In this document: one piece after another, positions 33,248 through 43,704 of the stretch
Numbering within the stretch: the stretch's first letter is position 1
Layout of the letters: the number at the start of each line of letters is the position of its first letter
Notes under the pieces: model-generated
What the model was told of the DNA's origin: nothing
The model's database searches: none
Seen by the model: only the letters and a program-made list of their open reading frames with translations
Source: Anagrus nilaparvatae
Taxonomy: Eukaryota > Arthropoda > Insecta > Hymenoptera > Mymaridae
Reading direction: 5' to 3'
Assembly: GCA_022575985.1 (NCBI GenBank)
Contig: JAKSXM010000007.1
Span: forward strand, 35,404,501-35,468,500
Length of the DNA stretch: 64,000 bases
Program-made: the position numbers and the translations under genes

Positions 33248-35367
33248 TTCCGATGACACCTGTTTCTCGCCACAGTCAGAGCCTCCCGGTAACTGGGGCA
33301 GTTTCCCTGTCCAGGATAGTGCTCCGTGGAGCACTTATCCTTTCTGGTCTTGCAGAGGAAGCACTCGGGCTTTTCCTTGCTGCACTCTGTTCTCTTATGG
33401 CCATCTTCGCCACACTTGAGACACGCCTTACTTCTGTCTAGGCCTTTGCAGACATACTGGCTATGGCCATAGCCCAGACATTTGTAGCAACGCCTTACGT
33501 CTGCACGAAGGCGCACTCTACTCGACACCCAGCCAATCTGGATTTTGCCCTTTTTAGCCAGGCGTAGAGCGTCTGCTTCCAGGAGGTCAACAACGGCCAT
33601 ATGGCTGGTTGTCCCTTTCGTTTTGAAAATGATGACTTCAAGTAGGTCACCATTTTCCATGCCAATAGCCTTGGCAACGGCCTCCTGTATCTCCTGCTCC
33701 TTCGTGACTCCATCCAAGTCTCGAACTTCAAGCTTGAGCATTGGAATCAGATCACGAACATTCGATTCAGGGCCCGTTACCGACTCCACTGCATCTCTCA
33801 GCTTTTGGCGGTCCTCAATGGCCTCCAACTCAATGAGGACACTGCCATTTTGAGTTTTTCTGATGCGGTGGACCTTCGTGCCAGATTCTTTGAGGTTAAC
33901 GTTTCTCTTTAAATCGAGAAGCGTTTCCTCGTAAGTTTTACCCGCCGCTGGGGTAATCTGGAAGGCTTCCTTCCTTTTTCTAAACCTGCGCCTTCCCATC
34001 TTGGAAGGAACTTTATCCTTATTGGCAGGTTCCTTTGCCTGTTGGGTCTTCTTGGCTCTGGGTTTATTCTTCCCTTTCCCCATAGTCTGCCAGTTTTCTG
34101 GTAGCTTCGGGGGTTGCGACTGCCTTTGTTGCTCTTTTCCGTCAGCCACTTGCGTTAGCTTAGTTGGCTGATCCGTCTTTTCGGGAGGGTTATTTCCCTG
34201 CTTAAGCTGCAGCCTTTTAAGTTTCTTCTGCTGCTTCTTTTCCTTTGTGGATCTATGCCTAGGGGCGCCCCTATCTCCATTGCTGTTGGAGGAGATCCCG
34301 GAGCTATCCTGTGGGCCGTCCACCTTGCTGTTGCTAGGTACCACCTTTGAGTCATCTTCCTTATTGGGAGGTTCTCCCCCCGCAGGTTGATTCTCTTTTG
34401 GTGGCTGCTTCACTTTATTCTGCTTCGGCTTCTGCTTTTGAAGTAGTTGTAGCAGACTTTCTTTCTTCTTTTGTTTCTGAAACAGTTTCTCTTTTTGTCG
34501 CCGCTCTTTTTCCTCTTGTTCCAGGTGCGCTTTCTCCTTCTTCCTCTGCTCTTGCTCCTTCTTTTGGTTTTCTTGAAGCAGCATTTTCCTTCTTTCCTCT
34601 TCCTGGAGCTGAGCGCTGTTCTGCTGCTCCTCCTCAGATTTAGCTGTATTGCTAGAGTTGCTAAGGTTTAAAGGAATTCTTTTCCTCGCTTGGTTTGACT
34701 CTGGGGAATTATCTCCAGAGGAAGGCGATCGGACCCTCTTTGCCTGCTGCTTATTTGCTGCTTTTTTAAGAGCAGACTCCATATCATGCGTTTCTGCATT
34801 GAGTCTCTTCGTTATTAGCTCAAGTTGGGCGAGCACATTACCGAAGAGGCTTACTCCATTCTTAATTGGCATGCCGCAATTTTTCTGTTTTGTTGTACAG
34901 TGTTGTGACATGCTGTCATGGGCTTCCTTCATATCCTTGTGGTGTTTTTCCAAAGCCTGTATAGCGTCCTTCAAAACAGAGATGTGGTGAAGGAAGGCAT
35001 TGGGTTTTTCGACCACTGCTTGATCAAAGGCCTGGTCTGTGTCAAGACTACCAGTGCCATATGCTAAGTTCTGCAGATATTTGAGGTTGTCCGCATAACT
35101 TGGTTCTTCAGTATTCCCTGCACCTAGCGCAGTTAGTGGATGCTGAATATGTTCAAGCATAACGATGTCTTGGACTTCCCCCTGAAGTCCCCCCTGGACG
35201 GAAAATGGTGTTAAATCCGTCTCCATGCAAAATTTTTGGCCCCCCTCAGAATCCATGGGACCGGTGCCGGCCACCGGGGCTTTCACCCGATCGGAACCGA
35301 CAGTTGAATTCATCACTCCTTGAAGTGAGTTATCAACCTGAGGTATACATGTTTTATCATTTTGCAT
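33244..35367 (-). CDS. ORF1, gag-like protein with zinc knuckles, 707 aa
   Basis: The frame is open further upstream, but ATG at 35367 (MQNDKTC) is chosen because it aligns with the start of the 17044 copy. The protein has an acidic, Gln-rich N-terminus, a coiled-coil-like segment (about 110-210) and a long Lys/Glu/Gln tract (about 260-320). An RNA-recognition-like part follows, then C-terminal CCHC knuckles C-x2-C-x4-H-x4-C (CYKCLGYGHSQYVC and CLKCGEDGHKRTEC) and a third CFLC...H...C. R1-clade ORF1 proteins bind element RNA. It appears intact. Confidence 0.85.
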   Translation of the reverse strand: MQNDKTCIPQVDNSLQGVMNSTVGSDRVKAPVAGTGPMDSEGGQKFCMETDLTPFSVQGGLQGEVQDIVMLEHIQHPLTALGAGNTEEPSYADNLKYLQNLAYGTGSLDTDQAFDQAVVEKPNAFLHHISVLKDAIQALEKHHKDMKEAHDSMSQHCTTKQKNCGMPIKNGVSLFGNVLAQLELITKRLNAETHDMESALKKAANKQQAKRVRSPSSGDNSPESNQARKRIPLNLSNSSNTAKSEEEQQNSAQLQEEERRKMLLQENQKKEQEQRKKEKAHLEQEEKERRQKEKLFQKQKKKESLLQLLQKQKPKQNKVKQPPKENQPAGGEPPNKEDDSKVVPSNSKVDGPQDSSGISSNSNGDRGAPRHRSTKEKKQQKKLKRLQLKQGNNPPEKTDQPTKLTQVADGKEQQRQSQPPKLPENWQTMGKGKNKPRAKKTQQAKEPANKDKVPSKMGRRRFRKRKEAFQITPAAGKTYEETLLDLKRNVNLKESGTKVHRIRKTQNGSVLIELEAIEDRQKLRDAVESVTGPESNVRDLIPMLKLEVRDLDGVTKEQEIQEAVAKAIGMENGDLLEVIIFKTKGTTSHMAVVDLLEADALRLAKKGKIQIGWVSSRVRLRADVRRCYKCLGYGHSQYVCKGLDRSKACLKCGEDGHKRTECSKEKPECFLCKTRKDKCSTEHYPGQGNCPSYREALTVARNRCHRK

Positions 35368-35674
35368 ATTTATTGTTAAAATAGCCTGTGTCGCTGGACT
35401 AAGCGCCCTTGGATGAATGCGGGTAAGGGTACCCTCTGTGCGATGTGATAACCTGGAAAAAAGAAAAAACCTGTAAAGAACTATTGTAATTAGTGTACCT
35501 GTAATGAAATGGGAAAAAGTGGTGAGATAATAGGACCGGGGATTCAGACCCACAGCAATCTTCACCCTGAGTGCAAGACACAGGGGGGTGATCGTTGCAA
35601 GTCCTGCAGATTAGATGTCTGCTGACATAATACGATATTTTACCCGTCGTATTAACAGGGTCCTCATAGGCCAT

Positions 35675-35689
35675 TATATTTTATAGATT
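35675..35689. repeat. 15-bp target duplication, 5' side of the retrotransposon
   Basis: Identical to 30497-30511. Confidence 0.9.
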
Positions 35690-36345
35690 AATAGTATAAT
35701 TTTTTAACCAAGGTTATCTATATTTTTTTCAAAGATTGTGTTTTGTTTTATGGCTTAATTTAAAATAAGTAAAAGATTTTGAAAGTATTCTTAGGTCTTT
35801 AACCTCAAATGTAGAAAAAATATTAATATATATATATATATGTGTTTATATATGTATATATATATATATGTGTGTGTGTTTTAAATGATTGAACGACTCT
35901 ATGTATTTTATACATAACTTTAATCATAAAGCGTAACACATAATATGTAAAAGTAAGTTAACCTTAAACCCTGAATCGGAGTTTTTAATTAGTCTACCAA
36001 ATTTATCCATTGTTGAATAGAAACTGACATAAAACAAACAGCAAACCACGACCCCCAAGCCGAAAGGGGAAAGGACCTAGTGAAGAATCATAATTAAAAT
36101 TTGACAAACCTTGTCTTATTTTAAAACAATATTGTTATATTATAATAAAAGAATGTTTATAAATTAAAAAATTATCAAATGAGGAGAAATGGATACTACT
36201 CAGCATCATAAGAATTATCTTATTTTAAAATCATTGCGAATAGTTAATAAAAATATTGAGAAATAATATAATAAGGTTATCTATTTTATTTCTATTATCT
36301 AGGAATTTCGACATACTGATCGCAAATGAACATAACACATCTACT

Positions 36346-36609
36346 GGAACGACGGAGTCCTTAACCAGATTGACGAGTCATTGGACGCAAGTCAAAAGAT
36401 GGAGTTCACGACTAGAACTAAAAAACTAGGCCTTGAAACTGTCCTGAAGTAATGTGAAAACGTTCCTGGGATAGGCTCGCATAATGTAGGAAGGGAGTGA
36501 AGTTTAAGTGGGTAAAGGCAAACTAAGTCGAATCCCACATAACTGTCAGTCTGGATGCTGAACAGTATATGTAACGCATTTCTCCACTTCCTACGTAAAA
36601 AAAAAAAAT
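36346..36609 (+). mobile_element. Possible 3' end of a retroelement with poly(A)
   Basis: One frame reads WNDGVLNQIDESLDASQKME to LETVLK and a stop at about 36450. A 3'-UTR-like stretch and an A run at 36598-36609 follow. It begins exactly where the right palindrome arm ends. A truncated non-LTR element is a fair reading; no family motif is left. Confidence 0.35.
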
Positions 36610-39600
36610 CCAATGTATTAACAATAATATAGTAGTTATCTGTCCTCTAAAGTAAAAAAAAACATTTAAATTATAATAAAATTGTTGTCAATATTTTATA
36701 TCGTGAGAAAAAAACTAGTAGACAAATTTTGAATTTTTTATTAGTTTTTACTTACTTTTATTTACTTTTTTTTTAAGCAATTATAAATTAAATCATTTAA
36801 TTTAATAAATAAGCTTATAAATCTTATTTATAAAAAAGGATTTGATAAAATAAATTTTGATAAAAATTAAAAGAGCACAATTTTGTAGTTATGACATATC
36901 TTTATTTTGATTTTCATATACAGTGTGAATAAAAAGTGGTGGAAAGGGGCACGCCATGCTCGGCACTTGCAATTCCCGCGTGACCGATCTTAATATTAAA
37001 GGCACTTTAATATTATCGGGGCACGCCAACAGAAGTAATTGTTAACGCCAAGATAACTTTTTCGTATTATTAGTAACCTAACCTAACCTAAACTAATATT
37101 TCAGATCTTGGAAAGGAAGGCTAAGTTTCTCTGAATCGTAGATAATGAATAAAAAATCTTAGTTACTAATAGATCGATTTCATTATAATAAAATCCAAAA
37201 AATCTAAGATTAATAAATAATTTATGAATATAAAATTTGGAACGAAAGCAGTAATTATACTGTTTATTTCATTATAAAAAAAATATTATTTTCAATGTAA
37301 ACCGTAAACAAAAAATTTTTTATACAATGCGGTATAATATTTTGTCAATACAAGACATTACATTGAAATTTTTAAGGTACATTTTAAAGACTTTTAAATT
37401 AACAAATAAATTAATTTCTTTTTATATTTGAATTATTATTTGTTATTACTACAGAAATAATAAGAACAAATAATAAAAAATAAACTAAGTTTTTATATAC
37501 AACTGCTATTATATTATTAATCGAAAAATAAACTTTTTATTTTTTGAATTTTATTCTTTTTAATATGCAAAGCAATATTTAATAGGATTTACAAAATCTT
37601 CGTTAAATTCTACATCTTATTCAGGCATGTTATAATTAATAAAACTGATTCTGACTCACTTAAACCAAAAGGTTTATATCATTTTCAAAATTATGGAAGG
37701 ACATTTTTCATAAATATACCTCATTCTTAAGGATTTAAGGGGTTTATAATGAAGACGGTACTATAATTTATTTTTGAATGTGCTAAATAAAGTTATAATA
37801 AATTCATACAAATTTCACTTTGCAAGGTCTTTGTCCACGAAAGCACGCAGGTATTCAAAAGATTTTTTACTAAGAAGTATATATATTTTTCTTAAATATG
37901 CTATTTAATATTAAATATTATTAATATTAGTGGAGAGAATTTAAGGAATTAAAATATTAAGCTTTTATAATAACCAAATCTCGAGTTATAAAGCTTTTTG
38001 TTAAAATAAACTAATCTCAAAATTAACCATATTACATATTGTAACATATTAAGCATGGTACCGTCACAATTCATGCAATTTTATGCGTGTGTACTTGGTT
38101 ATATCCTGTAACACACATACACGCGCAGGCAAAATATGAGGGAGCGACGGAGTGATTATATCAATACATAGGTATTAAGATAGGCGCTGGTCACGATACG
38201 GAACAGAACTTTCTAAATTTAAACAGATTCAGCTGTTAATCTGTTAATGATATTTAGAATTAACTATTTATTAAAATAGCTGAATTAAATGATATAAACA
38301 ATTAAATCCTTCCTAGGATTCAATTATCATGTAAATATAAATAAAACAGGAAAATATTAGTTTTTAAGGAATGTAGTATAAGTTAATTTAAATATAAATA
38401 ATTATCACTAAATAATAATTAATAATTAAATAATTTAACAATAATTTACTGTAAATAGTAATTAATTAATAATAAAAAATTCGAAAAAATAAATTTGCAC
38501 CAAATGAAAATAATATTCCAGAAGCTTCTAAACTAATTTATGTATGTAAAAATTCCAAGCATTTGTGTTTGATACGCAAAATTGTATATAAAAAAGAGCG
38601 TTCACCTATTTACACATAATACCTAGGGATTTACTTAAGGCTAGTTTGTTTAAGTGACCTTTTTGAAGGACATAGTTAATAAATAGTACATTTGTCCTTT
38701 TAATTAGTGTATTTATTTATGCTAGAAATCCTGAAACGATCCCTCTTAAATACGCAGAAGTTCGTGAACCCATTTCAAAGGCCCGTGCCTGTAGGTACGC
38801 TACATATTTAAGCCCTTGACAGTCCAAGGGCTCCATAACCTTGGTCCAATAAGGTTAATGGTTAATGGTTCTCCAACATTTGTGAGTTACTAAGTAACTG
38901 GGTTCTATAATAAAATATGTCTTATTTTTTAAATTCGTATTCAAGATAATCATCAGCAAACTTAGGATTTTTTTCCTTAAAAGTTTGAAAAGAAAAAAAA
39001 AATAAAAAAAAAAAGAATTGTATCTTAAGCTTCGCATGAGCAATGGTCACGCTGTTGTCCATCTGCAGACGATTATGTAAAATCAGTAGCACATGATTTT
39101 TGCCGGTGGTCCTATTAACCGATTGATCGCTGCTTCCTTTTTAATAATTTATGCGTTTTTTTTCATTCCTCCTTCTTGAAGCGCTAGTAAGAAAAAGAGA
39201 TGGAAGATGCATTATGGCTGTACTGGTCTCTAATTGCACTGTTGATCCTGCACTTCTCCGTACAATTTTTTAAAAAACTCTGATTAAAGAAAGAAATAGA
39301 GATTGTAAGATAAGAGAAACGATCGTTAGTAATAGTATCTTTCCTTGCTTCTACTTCCTCTTGATTTTTGAAATGAAATTTTTGAATTAATTAAATCTTT
39401 GTTCCCATTCTGTAATTCAATTTTTATTTTAAATTTTTTGAAATTATTGTTGTAATTTAAAATAAAAAATCATATTTTAATTTTATTTTCACTTTTAAAT
39501 TTAAATTAAATTTTTAATGTTTAATGAACATTGCGCGCGCACGTAAGTGAAAACAGTCAAACTTTTTTCTTACATACTAGAGCTTTTTACCTATATCATA

Positions 39601-39956
39601 TTAATGCTAACCTATATTATAGTAAGCCTGCGAAGTACAAGTACAAGTACAAGTTCTTTCATTGATTTAAATCAGTAAAAGAAAGAACCCTGACTCGAAA
39701 ACGCACTACGAGGTTACTTCGAGGGCTGTAGGCTACTGAGAAAGTATAAAAAAAAAAGAATTCTTTTAATGCTTTAATAAAACAAAAGAGATCTTTAGAA
39801 AAAAAAATAAAAAAAACAAAAAAAATCAAATTTAAATGTAAAATTACGCAATTAGATAAAATAAAACATCAAAACTTTCACTGGGATAGTATTGACTTAC
39901 TATATTTACCTTTTTATAATAACGCAAGTTCGTGCAGCGTATATACCTGTTGGTAA
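36610..39956. other. AT-rich region, no gene recognised
   Basis: A GC-richer patch lies at about 36935-37040, containing 'ggggcacgcca' twice. Three telomere-like AACCT units lie at 37075-37091. From about 38038 ('tgtaacatattaagcatgg') to about 38870 the sequence looks like a solo LTR: it has TG at the start, a TATA-like stretch near 38586 and GC-richer downstream parts. I found no second LTR or coding region to prove it. Confidence 0.45.
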
Positions 39957-41106
39957 AGTTTTTTATTTTTGACTCACCTCTGCGTAACATAACCTAAAAT
40001 TGCAAAAAACGGCAAAAAACCTTAAAAATGGCAATTTTACCATTAAAATTTTTATTAAGAACAGCAGATATAAATTTTTTGTAAAAAGAGGAAGAAACTA
40101 CATGCAAAATGACGATTTTCTAGAAAAAGGTTTACCTTTTTTTTGCTAAATATTACTGCTTTATCGACAGCGCAAAGTAAAAAGTCTTCCTTTTTCTAAC
40201 TTTGGGGTTACGCAGCTAAAAATTTTTGAATGGCACCCCCCAATTTTTTCTTTCTAGAATATACATATTTTTTATGTACTTTTACGTAAAAAAAATTTTT
40301 TGCTGATTCGGGCCATCCTAACCTCCCATATTTTAATTTTCGTTAAAATAAGTTTTTTTTCGAGTTTTTCGTCATTTTTTTAATTTAAAACGACTTTGAC
40401 ATTAGAGTTAAAAAAGATTAATAATAAAAATATATTTTTGCGCATTTTCTTATGAAATAATTGTTTGTTATTTAAATACGGTGGTCTAAGGGCTTTAAAA
40501 ACTCATAATTTTATAAAAAAGAATGACGATTTTTCTAACACGAATCTTGAAATAGATAAAACTCAATTAAAGATTATTTTTTTTTTTTAATTAATATAAA
40601 AAAGTTTTTGGAATTGTAAGCTCATTAAAACTTGTTTGATGAATATGTTGCTTGGTTTAATACAAATCATTCTAACTTCCGAAAATCCAGTTTTCATAAA
40701 AAAATTAACGCAATTAAAATTTTTAAAAATAAATACTTCTTTTATTATATTATTCTTTTTTGTTATAATTTTTATACATAAATTAATGTTTATAAAATAA
40801 TTAATAAATATATTAATATATAATAAATTAATTAGCTGTATCAAAAAGAAAAATGTAAATTTATAAATAGTTAATCTTTTCTCTCCCTTTATTGTTAATA
40901 ATTTCTAATTATTATAAACAATTGTATTTATATGGAAAAAATTATTTTTTTCTGTACATTTTTTTTGTAATTTAAAAAACGGGAAATTTCCTGTGAAGAC
41001 TTCTAATTAAAAATAAAATAAATAAAATAAATTAGCTGTAAAAATATAAAAATGATAAGAAATATGTGAATTAATTATTTTTTTAAGTTTTTTCCCCGAT
41101 AGTTTC

Positions 41107-41424
41107 TTAGTGCCCTATTGAGTTATTTCCATATCTTTTTTTGAAAATTTTCAACAAACTATTTACCTCGAATGATAACATTTCACGAATTAAGAGACGG
41201 TTTAGATATTCCAAGACTTGTGGGGTAACATTACATGTCCCAAAAATACTTGCAATATCGACCATCCTTTTACAGCAAAGTTTATGGAATAAGAATATAT
41301 AATTAAACATCTCTAATCGCTGTTGTAGTCTAATTTCATCAAAATAATTTATAATTCCTTCTAAGATTTTTGTGAATATAGCAGAAGCGATTCCCCTTAT
41401 TCCATCAAATGTTGTTTCTTGCAT
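41107..41424 (-). CDS. Hypothetical protein, 105 aa, inside the inverted-repeat element
   Basis: The open frame runs from MQETTFDG to NNSIGH and has a largely helical look. Over its last 43 residues before the tail it can be laid without gaps on the 121-aa protein of the palindrome arms (both have IA, LSF/MSF and R-x-G at matching places). Only about nine identities result, so common descent is a suggestion at best. The function is unknown. The frame at 40587-40844 nearby is not convincing. Confidence 0.35.
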   Translation of the reverse strand: MQETTFDGIRGIASAIFTKILEGIINYFDEIRLQQRLEMFNYIFLFHKLCCKRMVDIASIFGTCNVTPQVLEYLNRLLIREMLSFEVNSLLKIFKKRYGNNSIGH

Positions 41425-42924
41425 TTTGCTTACCGGTGGTAGGCTTGTTCTGCGCCTTTTATGTAAAGGAACTCTTCACTCATATAGGGCCTCTCTTCTA
41501 ATAATACAGTTTTTTTATTATAAGATGTTGTAAAACATAAGTCATACCCTTGATCATATATTTTTATTATTAATCTTTTTTAACTCTAATATCAAAGTCG
41601 TTTTAAATTAAAAAAATAACGAAAAACTCGGAAAAAAACTTTTATTTTTAACGAAATTTAAAGTTTTGGAAGTTAGGATAGCCCAAATCAACATTAAACT
41701 TTTTTCATGTGAAAGTATATGAAAAATGCGTAACTTCTAGAAAGAAAAAATTGGGGAATCCCAATTTAAAAATTTTTAGTTACGTTAGCCCAAAGTTAGA
41801 AAAAGAAAGACTTTTTACTTTGTGCTGTCGATAAAGCAGTACTTTTTAGTAAAAAAAATCGCAAAGAATTATAAAAAAGCTAAGGCTTTTTTATTTCAGG
41901 CACGATCACATATTTATTGAGTATTTTCTTTTTAATAACCTTGATGGGATCCACACCTTCATAAATGGAAACTATTACATGTTATTCAAAGTATTCATAA
42001 ATAATTATTCGAAAATTTTTCTCTTACTCGAATTTACATAAAAATATTTAAAATTTATAAAGAAAAATTTTTTATCTGCATTAATTAATATAAATAATAG
42101 GCTTTGGATTATTCGTATTTATTTTTCACCATAACAAGATCGTTTGCTGAATATTACTGATCAATAAAACTGGCACCAACTTTTTTTTATGATAATTTAC
42201 TAAAATGTGCTGTGAAAATATAAAATATATTTTGAGTTTCTAAATTTGATTAAAATATCTAAATCTTCAACTATATATCTTCTTTCTTAATCCTGAAAAA
42301 AATTAAAGAAAAATTTTAATTTCCCATATTCTTTAAAAAGAATATATTAACATTTTTTAATTACCTAAATCAAATTCTACCTGTGTGCCTTAAGATATTA
42401 GTTTTTATCTGAAAAAGATAATATCAAATTTGTTAACAGCAATGTATGCTTATTTGTAAGGTAATTAAAAGCCAATACTGCTGAAAAACAAGTATTAGTT
42501 TAAATTCGAGTACTTAATTTAATAAAACTTACTATATCATCTTTTTAAAAATTTTGCATAAAAATAATAATTATTAAAAATAATATAAATTTACAAATTT
42601 ATATAAGATTATTTATTATTTTTATCCACACGTTTTTAAAAAAATAGAAGAAAAAATTTAAAAAGTTGTTTTAAATTACGCACTTAAATTTAAACTAGAA
42701 GACTTTCAGTAGTATAGTTAGGTTAGTCTGCTAGTCGACTGCTAGGTTAATGGCTGTGTTTATAAATTTATTATTATTTTTTTCAGGTTTATTTTAAATT
42801 CTTTAGTGGGTATAGTTAAATAAACAAAAGTTTGATTCAGATAAGTATAAAAATTATTAATATTTTTTTAAAATTAATATAAAGAACGTAATTTCTTTGT
42901 TTTTTATTTTTCAGCATTAGAATT

Positions 42925-43355
42925 ATGTTTATGGCAAAACTGAGTGAAAGGTGAGGTTTATTTATATGGTTTTTCTTAATCTTAAAGTAATTTAATATGC
43001 TTAAAAATTTCTAGATTCCAGCCAAAAAAAGCAAAAAAAATAATCCATAATGTTATGTTTGATACATTATCGTCAAAAGTTTATTCTCCAGAAGAAGCTG
43101 AAAAATAGATGAAACAAATAACTGACTTAGTTAGGACAAGAATAGGAAGTAAATTAAAAAAATATAATAAGTTATCATTTTTATAACAATCAAATTCATT
43201 TTATGACTATATTCAGGTGAAGTGAACAAACATAAAAATTATAAGTTTGCTGAAATGTTGTATTAATGGAAAACTCTGGATGCGGAATAGGTGCGTGTGG
43301 GATGCTGAAACTGACATCATGGTATATGACACTTTCATGAATGTAAGAAACATTT
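42925..43355 (+). pseudogene. Tctex1-type dynein light chain-like gene, broken
   Basis: Exon 1 (42925-42951) ends SER and splices GTGAGG to TTCTAG at 43014. Exon 2 reads FQPKKAKKII and YSPEEAEK, then a TAG where family members have Trp. A further part from about 43216 contains RCVWDAETD and YDTFMN. The order matches the Tctex1D2/DYNLT2B family of dynein light chains (RCFWDAD.D...DTFMN). Introns are kept, so it is not a processed copy. At least two stops make it a pseudogene or a badly decayed gene. It lies in sequence apparently inserted into another element. Confidence 0.65.
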
Positions 43356-43700
43356 TTTTTATTATGTAAATTAATTTTAATTTGTTTGACTGAGTTGTTC
43401 GAAATATTTCCTATTTTATTACTATTTTAGTTAATTTTTTTGGTATTTGAAATCAGTTTTTTTGTGATAACTTAAAAACAACTTAATGAAATTTAGCCAA
43501 ACTGGAGAAGGCAAATCTAGATATCAAATAAAAAATTTTGTACCAAATTTTTATTTGATTCATCGAGTTGTTCCAGATATTTACTATTATTAGTTAATTT
43601 TTTTGGTAACGGAAATTAGTATTTTTGTGATTGCTCGACAACAAATAGGTGAAATTTAGTCATATTGGAGGAGGCACAACTAGATACTGTACAAAAAATT

Positions 43701-43704
43701 ATGT
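43701..43704. repeat. Target duplication ATGT, left of foldback copy 2
   Basis: ATGT before GGGTCAATATT recurs at 45992-45995. Confidence 0.75.

Larger units (their letters stand above)
30512..35674 (-). mobile_element. R1-clade non-LTR retrotransposon with internal deletion
   Basis: The element lies on the minus strand: 5' end at 35674 (ATGGCCTATGAGG), short leader, ORF1 35367-33244, ORF2 from 33247, 3' UTR from 30824, and a poly(A) tail at 30540-30512. A 15-bp duplication flanks it. ORF2 has an endonuclease part with GGDFNA and GSDHHYIAF motifs and a reverse transcriptase part with YADD and a C-terminal Cys/His motif, as in R1-clade elements. A deletion between these parts shifts the frame near 32375. 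The 3' half is very close to the copy at 61291-63635. Confidence 0.9.
25255..36345 (-). repeat. Right arm of the giant inverted duplication
   Basis: This is the reverse complement of 10010-15994, starting with 'caatcccaagactaaaag' and ending with 'aacacatctact'. It contains an extra 5.16 kb retrotransposon at 30512-35674 plus its 15-bp duplication. Without these the arm is about 5.9 kb. It carries a second copy of each small gene of the left arm. Confidence 0.9.

Noticed and set aside
30576..35000. Plus-strand frames opposite the retrotransposon at 30.5-35.6 kb
   Set aside because: Shadows of ORF1 and ORF2; no domain and no start context, while the minus strand has zinc knuckles, EN and RT motifs.
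10010..36345. Integrated bracovirus-type segment or other viral provirus
   Set aside because: The cysteine-rich genes and introns recall such segments, but I found no excision motif or recognised viral gene family in the arms.
10010..36345. Assembly artefact as the cause of the palindrome
   Set aside because: The arms differ by a filled and empty retrotransposon site, microsatellite lengths and scattered base changes, which a simple duplicated contig would not show.
37075..37091. Telomere-like (AACCT)3
   Set aside because: Three units are too few in AT-rich DNA, and nothing else suggests a telomere or telomere-specific insertion.
38038..38870. Candidate solo LTR
   Set aside because: Plausible by look, but no second copy, clear CA end or target duplication; kept only as a remark.
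39640..39740. Possible tRNA or small RNA gene in a GC-richer patch with repeated 'gtacaagtac'
   Set aside because: No cloverleaf or A and B box could be drawn.
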